This document shows, in pieces, positions 44,941-52,401 of a DNA stretch of 64,000 nt. Under the pieces are notes generated by a model, which saw nothing but the letters and a program-made list of their open reading frames with translations, did not search any database and had not been told where the DNA came from. The position numbers and the translations under genes were made by a program. Every line of letters begins with the position of its first letter. The stretch's first letter is position 1. The stretch is from Natronospirales bacterium. Its GTDB lineage: Bacteria > Pseudomonadota > Gammaproteobacteria > Natronospirales > REEB76. The DNA lies in the NCBI GenBank assembly GCA_021792635.1, contig JAJYUH010000001.1, forward strand, positions 216,710 to 280,709, given 5' to 3'.

Positions 44941-45021
44941 GTAGGTTGGGTTGAGGCGTTAGCCGAAACCCAACAAATGTCGGCAGAGACTGTTGGGATT
45001 CGTTTCGCTCACCCCAACCTA
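44941..45021. repeat. nested palindromic intergenic repeat (TAGGTTGGG family)
   Basis: The outer arms GTAGGTTGGGTTGAG (44941) and CTCACCCCAACCTAT (45008-45022) pair with few mismatches. Inside, CGAAACCCAACA pairs with TGTTGGGATTCG with one mismatch. The unit resembles a dispersed GTAGGTTGGG...CCCAACCTAC palindrome that I know from many bacterial genomes. It lies just behind higBA and may be a small mobile repeat. Confidence 0.75.
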
Positions 45022-45059
45022 TGTACTGCAAGAAAGCTTTTTTGGCAATCCGGTTAAAC

Positions 45060-45299
45060 ATGAAAAGGCTCCCTATCTGGTATAGCTTCCGAAGTCATAG
45101 CCGTATTCAACGAGCATTCGAAGACCGTCGCTTGACGAGTTCACAAAGGCTCGTTGTCACGGGAACTGTTGTTGCTGTCGCTATCGTTACCGCATTTTCC
45201 GAACTCATTGCTCGGAGTTTAAACGGAGCCGAATTATTTGTAACCATCTTATTTGAATTCAGAAACGGATGTTGGTACGACGTGAACAACAGTGCCTGA
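45060..45299 (+). CDS. hypothetical small protein, doubtful
   Basis: 79 residues from ATG 45060 in an AT-richer stretch. It has a basic N-terminus (MKRLPIWYSFRSHSRIQRAF) and one hydrophobic segment (LVVTGTVVAVAIVTAFSELIA) that could span the membrane. No family recognised and no clear ribosome site. It might be chance. It is convergent with egtD. Confidence 0.3.
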   Translation: MKRLPIWYSFRSHSRIQRAFEDRRLTSSQRLVVTGTVVAVAIVTAFSELIARSLNGAELFVTILFEFRNGCWYDVNNSA

Positions 45300-45359
45300 T
45301 TGTTCCGAGATTGCTTCGTCACCGTGTTCCTTGGAGGGATGATAAAAAGAAAAGCACAA

Positions 45360-46334
45360 CTAGCCCGCCGTCAGATACTGCACGCTAAACCAGCGGCGAT
45401 CGTCGGTCCAGACTTGCTTCACGGCTAATCCGGCCTGGGCGGCGAGGGCGGCAAAGCCAGAAAGGGTATGTTTGTAGCTGTATTCCGTTACCACGACTTC
45501 GTCTGCGCGGAAACGGATGGTTTCATCGGCAACATTCACTGTCAGATCATCGAGACTGACGAGATGCATTTCAATGCGGCCCTCAGCGCGGTTGTACACC
45601 GCCCGGTGACGGAAACGGCTGAGGTCAAAGTCGCCCTGCAGTTCGCGGTTGAGGCGCCGCAGCAGGTTGAGGTTGAAGGCCGCGGTGACGCCGGCCGCAT
45701 CGTTGTAGGCGCGCTCCAGCACGGCCTCATCCTTTTGCAGGTCCGTGCCGATGAGTAAACCACCGTCGCGGCCGGCAAGGCGGCGCAGGCGCTTCAGAAG
45801 CTGCAGGGCCGCTACCGGCTCGAAATTGCCGATGGTGGAACCGGGGAAATAGATGACCGTGCGCACGGCAGGACGGCGAGGCAGCGGCAGCGCAAATAGC
45901 TGGCTGAAGTCCGCGCAGACCGGCAGCACTTCCAATGCCGGATAGCGGCGGTTCAGGCGGTCGGCGGCGGCCACCAGGTGCTCGCGCGAAATGTCTACCG
46001 GCACGTAGGCGCGCGGTGCGCGCAGATGCTCGAGCAGCAGGCACGTTTTTACACTGCTGCCGCTGCCCGGTTCCACCAGCAGCACCCGCGGTCCCAGGGC
46101 TGTAGCCATGTCCGCCGCGTGCGCCTCCATGATGCCCAGCTCAATGCGCGTCGGGTAATACTCGGGCAGTTCGCAGATGGCGTCGAAGAGCCGTGAACCG
46201 CGCTCATCATAAAAATACTTGCAGGGCAGCGTCTTTTGTTGTGCACGCAGACCATCGAGGATTTCCTCGCGCATGTCGGCTGCGCGCGGATGGTAGTCAT
46301 GCAGGGTGACAGACAGCGCCTGGGAGATCTGCAT
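45360..46334 (-). CDS. egtD: L-histidine N-alpha-methyltransferase
   Basis: 324 residues from ATG 46334. EgtD trimethylates histidine to hercynine, the first step of ergothioneine synthesis. Features: LPCKYFYDERGSRLFDAICELPEYYPTR region near residue 40, the SAM site LLVEPGSGSSVKTCLLL, FPGSTIGNFEP, and the substrate-side YNRAEGRIEMHLVS. It begins one base after the stop of egtB, so the two are an operon. The C-terminus is complete. Confidence 0.92.
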   Translation of the reverse strand: MQISQALSVTLHDYHPRAADMREEILDGLRAQQKTLPCKYFYDERGSRLFDAICELPEYYPTRIELGIMEAHAADMATALGPRVLLVEPGSGSSVKTCLLLEHLRAPRAYVPVDISREHLVAAADRLNRRYPALEVLPVCADFSQLFALPLPRRPAVRTVIYFPGSTIGNFEPVAALQLLKRLRRLAGRDGGLLIGTDLQKDEAVLERAYNDAAGVTAAFNLNLLRRLNRELQGDFDLSRFRHRAVYNRAEGRIEMHLVSLDDLTVNVADETIRFRADEVVVTEYSYKHTLSGFAALAAQAGLAVKQVWTDDRRWFSVQYLTAG

Positions 46335-46335
46335 A

Positions 46336-47610
46336 TCATGTATCCCGGGCGAGGCGGATACCCGTGAACTGCCAGCGCACATGTGGCGGGAAGAAGTTGC
46401 GGTAACTCACGCGCAGGTGCGACAACGGCGTGGCACAGGAGCCGCCGCGCAGCACAAACTGGTTCACCATGAATTTGCCGTTATATTCTCCCAGCGAACC
46501 GGCAAGCGGCTTGAAACCCGGATAAGCGGCATACGCACTGGCGGTCCATTCCCACACATCGCCGAACAACTGCCGCGGTTTATCTCCGTCAGCCTGTGCC
46601 GCCCGCGGATGAAACAGTCCGCTTTCCATGAGGTTGCCCTCAATGGGGAATTGCGCAGCAAACGTCTCCCATTCCGCTTCCGCAGGCAGGCGGGCACCGG
46701 CCCAGCGGGCGAAGGCATCGGCCTCGTAATAGCTCACATGACACACGGGCGCATTACAATCCATGTCCCGCATTCCGCCGAGAGTGAATTCCGCTGTCAT
46801 ATCCTCGCTCCAATAGAGCGGCCGGTTCCAGTTTTCCCGTTGCACTGCGGCCCAGCCGTCCGACAGCCAGAGTTCCGGCGCTTGGTAGCCGCCCGCGCGG
46901 ATGAAATCGCGGTATTCGTCGTTGGTCACTGGCCGATTGGCGATGGCGTGGGCGGGCACGAATACACGGTGACGCGGAGTCTCATTGTCGAAGGCGAAAC
47001 CCCCGCCCGCGTGGCCAATGTAAAACAGACCTTCGGGCCGCGGAAGATATTGCAGCGGCGGCGCGGACGCGACAGGCGGCGGCGGCAAATCACGCCAGGC
47101 GGGTTTGAGCGGGCTGAGGGAGAACAGGTGGAGGATGTCGGTGAGAATCAGCTCCTGATGCTGCTGCTCGTGGTGCAGACCGAGTGTGACCAGGAAGGCA
47201 AATGCCTTGTCGGCGGCATGTTTTTCGATGAGCCCAAGCATGTGTTCATCCACATATTTGCGGTAGCGCATAACTTCCGCCGCCACCGGACGTGACAGCA
47301 AGCCCCGTTCCGGACGCGGGTGCATGGCACCGACGGTGTGGTAATAGGAGTTGAACAGATAGTTGAAATCACGGTTGAAAGGCCGGTAGCTGTTGTCGTG
47401 CGATGTCAGCAGGAAGTGCTCGAAAAACCAGGTGGTGTGGGCCAGATGCCATTTGGCGGGACTGGCGTCCGGCATGCTCTGCACCACCATATCCTCAGAT
47501 GCGAGGCTGCGGCACAGATCCGCGGTGACGGCGCGCACCCGTTGATACCATTGCACGAGCTTGATGCCGTCGGTAGCTTGGGCGAGCGCGGTGTGTGAAG
47601 CGATCTGCAT
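46336..47610 (-). CDS. egtB: ergothioneine biosynthesis sulfoxide synthase EgtB
   Basis: 424 residues from ATG 47610 (an earlier ATG at 47655 is possible). EgtB is a non-haem iron enzyme that couples hercynine to a thiol donor (gamma-Glu-Cys or Cys). The N-terminal DinB-like domain holds the iron ligands, one in AKWHLAHTTWFFEHFLL and the HxxxH-type pair in LHHEQQHQELILTD. The C-terminal half is an FGE/sulfatase-modifying fold (NRPVTNDEYRDFI, RLPAEAEWE, DVWEWTASAY, FVLRGGSCAT). egtC and egtE are not in the window. Confidence 0.93.
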   Translation of the reverse strand: MQIASHTALAQATDGIKLVQWYQRVRAVTADLCRSLASEDMVVQSMPDASPAKWHLAHTTWFFEHFLLTSHDNSYRPFNRDFNYLFNSYYHTVGAMHPRPERGLLSRPVAAEVMRYRKYVDEHMLGLIEKHAADKAFAFLVTLGLHHEQQHQELILTDILHLFSLSPLKPAWRDLPPPPVASAPPLQYLPRPEGLFYIGHAGGGFAFDNETPRHRVFVPAHAIANRPVTNDEYRDFIRAGGYQAPELWLSDGWAAVQRENWNRPLYWSEDMTAEFTLGGMRDMDCNAPVCHVSYYEADAFARWAGARLPAEAEWETFAAQFPIEGNLMESGLFHPRAAQADGDKPRQLFGDVWEWTASAYAAYPGFKPLAGSLGEYNGKFMVNQFVLRGGSCATPLSHLRVSYRNFFPPHVRWQFTGIRLARDT

Positions 47611-47685
47611 GCGGGCATGAGAGTGCGGGCCTTTTCCGAAGCCTAGTCGAGGCATCCCGGCCTGTCAAAAAACCCCGTCAAACCC

Positions 47686-47716
47686 TTGACCCGTCGGTCG
47701 GTGGCCGGTTTAATAG
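47686..47716 (+). promoter_or_regulatory. promoter of the tRNA-Phe locus
   Basis: TTGACC (47686-47691) and TTAATA (47710-47715), spacing 18, lie 25 bases ahead of the 5' tRNA remnant at 47741. The intact tRNA-Phe starts 142 bases further on and has no equally good promoter of its own in view, so this one may serve both. Confidence 0.6.
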
Positions 47717-47740
47717 CGTCCCCTTTGACGGTCCTGAATT

Positions 47741-47766
47741 GGCCGGGTAGCTCAGTCGGTAGAGCA
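47741..47766 (+). pseudogene. 5' fragment of a tRNA-Phe-like gene
   Basis: The 26 bases repeat the first 26 bases of the intact tRNA-Phe at 47883 with two differences (GGCCGGG and CAGTCGG in place of GGCCAGG and CAGTTGG). They cover the acceptor 5' strand and the D-arm, after which the match ends. No anticodon, T-arm or 3' acceptor follows. Confidence 0.85.
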
Positions 47767-47882
47767 ACGGGTGAGGCGGGAGTTTTTAGTGACATGCCGG
47801 TGGCATATCATTCCCACCGAACGCCCAGACAGGGAAGTCTGGACTGATGGGTGCACCAGGGATGGGTCGAGGTTTTGCATCA

Positions 47883-47958
<76 letters not shown>

Positions 47959-48055
47959 TCTCCATATCCCACAATTTCCCGTAATGCCCTGCAAGTCGCA
48001 GGGTTACGCGGTTTGTTGTTGCCACTACTTCCCGCAAGGTGCACACTCATCCCTT

Positions 48056-48120
48056 AGTTACCGCCAATTGTGGCGGTAACTTTGGCGGTAACTCCCGATG
48101 CTGCTGAACAGTTACCGCCA
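48056..48120. repeat. four arm-type repeats ahead of the integrase
   Basis: The 11-mer TGGCGGTAACT occurs at 48071-48081 and 48083-48093, and its reverse complement AGTTACCGCCA at 48056-48066 and 48110-48120. The same 11-mer returns at 51553-51563, with a one-base variant at 51565-51575. Clustered directed repeats on both sides of an integrase gene are what arm-binding sites of tyrosine recombinases look like. Confidence 0.8.
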
Positions 48121-48138
48121 AATTTTGAGGGAGCCGTC

Positions 48139-49236
48139 ATGTTGACACCTTCGGCCGTAAAGAATGCCAAGCCGCAAACGAAGCAGTACAAACTCAGCGA
48201 TGAGCGTGGGATGTATTTACTGGTGCGGCCGGATGGTTCACGCTGGTGGCGATTTACTTACCGCCGACCCACTAGCAAGAGACGCAACACGTTGTCGTTG
48301 GGCACCTATCCCGATGTACCTCTGAAAAAAGCGCGCGACCGCCGCGACGAAGCCCGCAGGCTCTTGGCCGACGGCATTGATCCCAGTGACAAGCGCAAGG
48401 CGGAAGCACAAGCGGGTGCGGAAACGTTTGAGGCTGTTGCGCGTGAGTGGTACGCGAAGCACGCGCCAAACTGGGCGAAGGGACACGGCGACAAGATCAT
48501 CCGCCGTCTTGAGCGGGATGTGTTTCCCTGGATCGGCACAAAACCCATCGCGGCGATTGTCGCGCCGGACGTGCTTTCCGTTTTGCGTCGGATTGATTCG
48601 CGCGGCACTCGCGAAACCGCACACCGAGCGCACCAGAATGTCGGGCAAGTGTTTCGCTATGCCGTCGCTACCGGCCGCGTGAACTTTGACCCGACGCCCT
48701 CCCTGCGCGGGGCGATCCCGCCCGCACGCAAGACGCACCACGCGAGTATTACCGATCCCGACAAGATCAGCGAACTGCTGCGCGCGATTGACGGCTATGC
48801 CGGCTACTACGCGACGCGCGCGGCCTTGCAGCTTGCGCCGCTGACGTTTGTGCGACCTGGCGAACTCAGGCAAGCCGAATGGGGCGAGATTGACTTGGAC
48901 AAGGCGGAATGGAGGATTCCGGCTGAGCGGATGAAGATGCGAGCGCCGCATATCGTGCCGCTGGCAGGGCAGGCCGTTGCGATTCTGCGCGATTTGCAAC
49001 CGCTGACCGGCCACGGCTTCCGCAGCATGGCAAGTACGTTGCTGAATGAGCAGGGCTGGAACCGTGACGCCATTGAGCGGCAGCTTGCGCATGCGGAGCG
49101 CGACGAAGTGCGCGCCGCCTACAACTATGCCGAACACTTGCTCACGCGCCGCAAGATGATGCAGGCTTGGGCGGACTATCTGGACAGCTTGCGCACGGCC
49201 CCGCGCAAAGTCGTGCCGATTAAGCACAAGGCGTGA
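48139..49236 (+). CDS. P4-type tyrosine integrase with internal deletion
   Basis: 365 residues from ATG 48139, preceded by GAGGGAG; the frame upstream to 48070 covers the arm repeats. The N-terminal arm-binding domain (LSDERGMYLLVRPDGSRWWR, LSLGTYPDVPLKKARDRRDE), the core-binding domain and the catalytic domain are present, with Arg in RPGELRQAEW, a Lys in ERMKMRAPHIVPL, HGFR and Tyr in RAAYNYAEHL. Between LQPLTG and HGFRSMASTLLNEQ about 40 residues usual in this family are missing, in frame. The enzyme is probably inactive. A copy of its 3' end recurs at 49929-50093. Confidence 0.9.
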   Translation: MLTPSAVKNAKPQTKQYKLSDERGMYLLVRPDGSRWWRFTYRRPTSKRRNTLSLGTYPDVPLKKARDRRDEARRLLADGIDPSDKRKAEAQAGAETFEAVAREWYAKHAPNWAKGHGDKIIRRLERDVFPWIGTKPIAAIVAPDVLSVLRRIDSRGTRETAHRAHQNVGQVFRYAVATGRVNFDPTPSLRGAIPPARKTHHASITDPDKISELLRAIDGYAGYYATRAALQLAPLTFVRPGELRQAEWGEIDLDKAEWRIPAERMKMRAPHIVPLAGQAVAILRDLQPLTGHGFRSMASTLLNEQGWNRDAIERQLAHAERDEVRAAYNYAEHLLTRRKMMQAWADYLDSLRTAPRKVVPIKHKA

Positions 49237-49282
49237 TCGCCTTTTTAAGCCCCTACCCATAAGGTAACAATAGCGTTACTAT

Positions 49283-49606
49283 ATGCCCAAGGTCACGGAA
49301 TACTTGGGCAGCGCGGGACGTTCGCCCTTTGGCCGCTGGTTTGACGGGCTGGAGGCACAGGCCGCCGCGAAAGTGAGCGCCGTACTGTACCGGCTGGAAC
49401 AAGGTAATCAGGCCGAGATCAAGGCGCTAGGTGGTGGGGTTTATGAACGGCGCATTCACTGGGGTCCGGGCCTGCGGATTTATTTCGGACGTGAAGGCGC
49501 GCACCTGATTCTGCTGTTGGGCGGCGGCACCAAGTCCAGACAAGGGCGCAACATTGAAGCGGCCCGGAAAGTGTGGAAGGACTGTCAGCAACGCAAGGAG
49601 ACTTGA
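49283..49606 (+). CDS. RelE/HigB-type toxin of an addiction module
   Basis: 107 residues. Belongs to the same killer family as the gene at 3935: SPFGRWFDGLEAQAAAKV, YERRIHWGPGLRIYFGREG, LILLLGGGTKSRQGRNIEAA. A likely RelE-fold mRNA interferase. A short inverted repeat GTAAC-N6-GTTAC (49264-49279) immediately precedes it and may be the operator. The antitoxin follows two bases after the stop. The pair separates the integrase gene from a second integrase 3' end. Confidence 0.87.
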   Translation: MPKVTEYLGSAGRSPFGRWFDGLEAQAAAKVSAVLYRLEQGNQAEIKALGGGVYERRIHWGPGLRIYFGREGAHLILLLGGGTKSRQGRNIEAARKVWKDCQQRKET

Positions 49607-49608
49607 GC

Positions 49609-49932
49609 ATGGCACTGACACGTGACTTTCGTGAAACGGTAGGCAATCGCGCCAAGCGCGACCGCATGTTTCGCGTGGCATTGCTTACCGAAGCGCTGGA
49701 TGGTTTGCTGGCGGGGGACGTGGCCACCGGCAAGGCGGTTCTGCGGGATTACGTGAACGCGACGGTAGGTTTTGAAGCGCTCGCCAAAGCCACGAGCACG
49801 CCGGCCAAAAGCCTGCACCGCATGCTGGGACGTGCCGGCAATCCGCGCCTGGAACATTTCGCGGCAATTGTCGCGGCGCTCGCGGAGCGCGAAGGCGTGG
49901 CGCTAGACGTGCGCGCATCCCGCGCTGCATGA
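49609..49932 (+). CDS. HigA-like antitoxin
   Basis: 107 residues from ATG 49609, with AAGGAGA before it. The second half is helix-turn-helix-like (VGFEALAKATSTPAKSLHRM, then LGRAGNPRLEHFAAIVAALA), typical for the antidote of this killer family; the first half (LTRDFRETVGNRAKRD) is basic and probably holds the toxin. Its TGA overlaps the ATG of the integrase fragment. Confidence 0.85.
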   Translation: MALTRDFRETVGNRAKRDRMFRVALLTEALDGLLAGDVATGKAVLRDYVNATVGFEALAKATSTPAKSLHRMLGRAGNPRLEHFAAIVAALAEREGVALDVRASRAA

Positions 49933-50093
49933 GCCGGGAACGCGACCCGGTACGTGCGGCTTACAACTATGCCGAGCACCTGCCCGAACGCCGCAAGATG
50001 ATGCAAGCCTGGGCGGATTACCTGGACAGCCTGCGCGCCACGCCCGGCAAGGGCAAGGTGGTGCTGATTAAGCGCAAGGCGGCGGCACCTTGA
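49929..50093 (+). pseudogene. second copy of the integrase 3' end
   Basis: 54 codons in frame to TGA 50091-50093: ERDPVRAAYNYAEHLPERRK, MMQAWADYLDSLRA, VVLIKRKAAAP. It matches the last ~50 residues of the integrase at 48139-49236 at about 80 percent DNA identity by eye, including the catalytic Tyr region. Nothing of the 5' part is present. It follows the TA pair directly, giving the order integrase, toxin-antitoxin, integrase 3' end. Confidence 0.9.
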
Positions 50094-50105
50094 AACTGTC
50101 ACGCA

Positions 50106-50447
50106 ATGCCGTATAATAGGCCACTGCTGAGCTTCATCGAACTGGCACCGTTCACACGGGCATGCGAAGCCTACGGCATGGACGATCCCGAGCTTGCGGA
50201 ATTGCAAGCGGCATTAATTGCCACCCCGGAAGCTGGCGACGTGATTCCCGGTTCCGGCGGCTGCCGCAAACTGCGTTGGCGTGTGCAGGGACGCGGCAAA
50301 CGCGGCGGGTATCGCGTGATCTATTTCCTGCATACCGTCGAGGGTTCGATTGTGCTGGCGCTGCTGTACGCAAAGAACGTACGCGACAACATGGAACCGA
50401 AACTGCTGAAACAATTGAGAGCGAGATTCGAGCAATGGCCAAACTGA
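50106..50447 (+). CDS. RelE/ParE-superfamily toxin (HigB2-like)
   Basis: 113 residues. Recognisable parts: LLSFIELAPFTRACEAYGMD, DDPELAELQAALIATPEAGD, IPGSGGCRKLRWRVQGRGKRGGYR with the basic active-site face, then VIYFLHTVEGSIVLALLYAKN. This is the RelE-like toxin group whose partner is a short XRE protein encoded behind it. It overlaps that gene by 13 bases. It begins 12 bases after the integrase fragment, so two TA pairs are stacked. Confidence 0.88.
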   Translation: MPYNRPLLSFIELAPFTRACEAYGMDDPELAELQAALIATPEAGDVIPGSGGCRKLRWRVQGRGKRGGYRVIYFLHTVEGSIVLALLYAKNVRDNMEPKLLKQLRARFEQWPN

Positions 50448-50827
50448 CCGCCAAGCAACGCGTCGCGTGGGACAAGTCGCGCGACCTGAATGCCGAACTG
50501 CGCGAAGCACTGGCCGATGCCAAGCATGGCCGCTGGTCGCGTAAAACCGAGTTTGTGCCGCTGGCGGACGGGCGGATGCGCCGCCGCGTCACCCGCAGTG
50601 ACGGCACGATTGAAAAGGATGAAGTGATCGCCGCTGGGCGTGTCGGCATCGTTGCGGCGCGTGCGGGCACCGGCCTCTCGCAATCACAGTTTGCGCAACT
50701 GCTGGGCGTATCCGTGCGCACCTTGCAGGATTGGGAAGCCGGACGGCGCGAGCCTAGCGGCGCGGCACAAACCCTGCTGCGCATCGCGGCATCGCATCCG
50801 CGCATCGTACGGGAAGCCGTCGCGTGA
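50435..50827 (+). CDS. XRE-family antitoxin of the RelE-like toxin
   Basis: 130 residues from ATG 50435, lying 13 bases inside the toxin gene. The C-terminal half is a helix-turn-helix (GLSQSQFAQLLGVSVRTLQD, WEAGRREPSGAAQTLLRIA), like HigA2/YgiT-type partners. The N-terminal half (WDKSRDLNAELREALADAKH) is helical and should bind the toxin. Its stop overlaps the next GTG by four bases. Confidence 0.87.
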   Translation: MAKLTAKQRVAWDKSRDLNAELREALADAKHGRWSRKTEFVPLADGRMRRRVTRSDGTIEKDEVIAAGRVGIVAARAGTGLSQSQFAQLLGVSVRTLQDWEAGRREPSGAAQTLLRIAASHPRIVREAVA

Positions 50828-51165
50828 CCACGGAACGTTACAACCCCGTACCCTTCGACGTGGAAGCGTCTCATCGCCGATGGATGAAGCGTCCCGGCTT
50901 TGCGGCAGCCTATGACGCGCTGGCCGACGAATTCGCGGCGCTGGGCGTATCGCCGGCAGGAACTGGTACGCGCCGCCTACTGGCGCGAGCAAGGGCGATC
51001 GCCAAGCGACGCGGTATGACCCGCAAGACCGAAACCGAACCGATGCTGCGCGGACATGCGAAACACCGGCGCACGCAATCGGATTACATGGGCGCGCTGC
51101 TGGATCGCGTCACGCTGGAAACGTGGGGCGACGTTTCCTCGCGGTGCCGGCTGCCGGACTTTTGA
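50824..51165 (+). pseudogene. chimeric remnant: antitoxin-like start joined to a phage-related fragment
   Basis: An open frame of 113 codons from GTG 50824. The first ~40 residues (NPVPFDVEASHRRWMKRPGFAAAYDALADEF) look like the N-terminus of an XRE antitoxin, but no helix-turn-helix follows. Instead the frame goes through Arg-rich, unfamiliar sequence and ends in DYMGALLDRVTLETWGDVSS, which resembles the C-terminal part of small phage/ICE proteins near DUF5681. I read it as joined scraps, not a working gene. Confidence 0.5.
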
Positions 51166-51525
51166 GTGAGGTCAGACAAATTGAACAGTAAAATACTGAA
51201 AAATACTGCGCGGCGTAGGCCGCCGAACGCCGGCAAAGGCCGTCCAAGGGGTTCCGGGAACCGCGTCACGCGAGACGTGAAAGCCGCCATTACGCAGATT
51301 GCCGAGCACAATGTAGATGACTTCGAGACCTGGCTGCGCCAGATCAAAGACCCGGCGCGACGGTGCGAAGTGTTCCTGAAGGTCCTGGCCTACCATCTGC
51401 CGCAGCTCACCAAGGTGGAGGCGAGGGTCAATACGCGGCCCCGGACGATTGCAGAGCTGAGCGATGAAGAACTGCAAGGATTCCTGGGCATATCGCCCGA
51501 CTCCCCGCCGGAACAGGCGAACTGA
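51166..51525 (+). CDS. small phage-like protein (terminase small subunit-like start)
   Basis: Up to 119 residues from GTG 51166 (TTG 51181 is possible). The opening RRRPPNAGKGRPRGSGNRVTR is the Gly/Arg/Lys-rich motif seen in small terminase-like or DUF5681-like proteins, followed by a helical part (AITQIAEHNVDDFETWLRQI). The end is unfamiliar. The function is unknown. It is the last frame before the second set of arm repeats. Confidence 0.55.
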   Translation: MRSDKLNSKILKNTARRRPPNAGKGRPRGSGNRVTRDVKAAITQIAEHNVDDFETWLRQIKDPARRCEVFLKVLAYHLPQLTKVEARVNTRPRTIAELSDEELQGFLGISPDSPPEQAN

Positions 51526-51552
51526 CACCGTGGGGGGGGTGTCGCGTCACGT

Positions 51553-51575
51553 TGGCGGTAACTTTGGGGGTAACT
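51553..51575 (+). repeat. right-hand arm-type repeats of the first island module
   Basis: TGGCGGTAACT (51553-51563) and TGGGGGTAACT (51565-51575) stand in tandem with the same one-base spacing as the pair at 48071-48093. They mark the right end of the integrase-bearing module. From 51576 to the att-like site at 51804 I see no gene. Confidence 0.75.
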
Positions 51576-51794
51576 CAAAAACAGGCGCATGGAAGACTAT
51601 CAGTAAATCAATGGCTTGCGGCTTCAATGTTAGGGAGCCCCCGCTCAGAGAACTAATCGTGTGGCCACCAAAGCGTGGCCGAATTTTAATTAGGCGGAAT
51701 CGAACGCCATTTTGATCTGTGGTTCGCACGGCCGCCTTCCCTGAGCAGCCGTCGTGGCCGCTCGCTCGGTCAGGTCAAAGCCGTGTTTTGTCAT

Positions 51795-51844
51795 GATCTC
51801 GCCCGCCCCTGGCTGTCCACCAAATTCGCTTTCAAAGAAATCCT
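51795..51844. other. internal att-like site
   Basis: The stretch CTCGCCCGCCCCTGGC...CCACCAAATT...AGAAATCC resembles both the tRNA-Phe 3' end (CGCCCCTGGC-CACCA) and the right boundary at 55606-55652, which share the flanking CTCGCCCG, AAATT and AGAAATCC. A three-base insertion (TGT, 51814-51816) interrupts the match. It probably is a decayed junction between two modules integrated in tandem. Confidence 0.6.
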
Positions 51845-51856
51845 GTAGTGTCCAGG

Positions 51857-51889
51857 AGCCCGCACCAGCGTTGTGCTTGCGGGCTTTTT
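51857..51889 (+). terminator. intrinsic terminator
   Basis: AGCCCGCA (51857-51864) pairs with TGCGGGCT (51878-51885), followed by TTTT. It stands alone behind the internal att-like site with no intact gene directly upstream, and is perhaps left over from the integrated module. Confidence 0.75.
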
Positions 51890-52094
51890 CGTCTTGAGTG
51901 GTCCCAGGTCGTTCATTGACAGCGGGGGCAATATTTTGTGTTCTTGTGTGCATCGGGAAACTTTGGAGTGAATGCCTGTGCTTTCCGAGCGTGCGATCCG
52001 CAATTTCAAACCCGCGAGCAAGACAAATACTCCTTCAAATCGCCAGCGCTGGGCAGGGCATAGGGGCTTAGGTTTTCGTAAAATTTGCATTTAT

Positions 52095-52147
52095 TGATTT
52101 ATATGTCAATAATTAAGTTTCCGTGGCCTTTGTTGATTTATACATCA
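52095..52147 (+). promoter_or_regulatory. hipBA operator candidates
   Basis: A 14-mer TGATTTATAYRTCA is present twice, at 52095-52108 and 52134-52147, with ends TGA...TCA forming weak dyads. The second touches the hipB start codon. A -10-like AATAAT follows the first copy. Paired operators before hipB are expected for HipB autoregulation. Confidence 0.5.
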
Positions 52148-52401
52148 TGAAATCATTTACTGAACTGGGAACCGCAGTTGCCGCCAAGCGCCGGGGGCTG
52201 GGTCTGAAGCAGGGGGATGTTGCCCGTAAAGCCGGTATCACACCGGAGTCGCTATCGCGCTTTGAACGGGGGCATATGACCGATCTGGGGGCGCGCAAGC
52301 TCCTGTCGGTGCTGGCTGTGCTGGGCATGGAGCTGCAATTCATGGAAAGGGGTCATGCAGGCTCGCTGGATGAACTACGCAAGGAGCGGGGCGGCAAATG
52401 A
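52147..52401 (+). CDS. hipB: HipB-type antitoxin/repressor
   Basis: 84 residues from ATG 52147. An XRE helix-turn-helix fills most of it (GTAVAAKRRGLGLKQGDVAR, KAGITPESLSRFERGHMTDL), then a short strand LGMELQFMER and a basic tail. It should bind HipA and repress the operon through the repeats at 52095-52147. It overlaps hipA by four bases (ATGA). Confidence 0.88.
   Translation: MKSFTELGTAVAAKRRGLGLKQGDVARKAGITPESLSRFERGHMTDLGARKLLSVLAVLGMELQFMERGHAGSLDELRKERGGK

Noticed and set aside
44215..45020. A copied yggX end behind the higBA at 44294
   Set aside because: The sequence after higA goes straight into a palindromic repeat; nothing resembles the mutY-yggX 3' end.
47741..47840. A complete extra tRNA gene
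   Set aside because: Only the acceptor 5' strand and D-arm are present; no anticodon arm, T-arm or matching acceptor 3' strand follows.
51661..51670. Further attachment site (GTGGCCACCA)
   Set aside because: The match to the tRNA end is only nine bases and lacks the shared flanks of the sites near 51804 and 55617.
51692..51705. Inverted piece of the tRNA-Phe T-arm (GGCGGAATCGAAC)
   Set aside because: Thirteen bases match in reverse, but the T-arm is a very common sequence, the flanks do not match the tRNA, and the orientation does not fit an attachment site.
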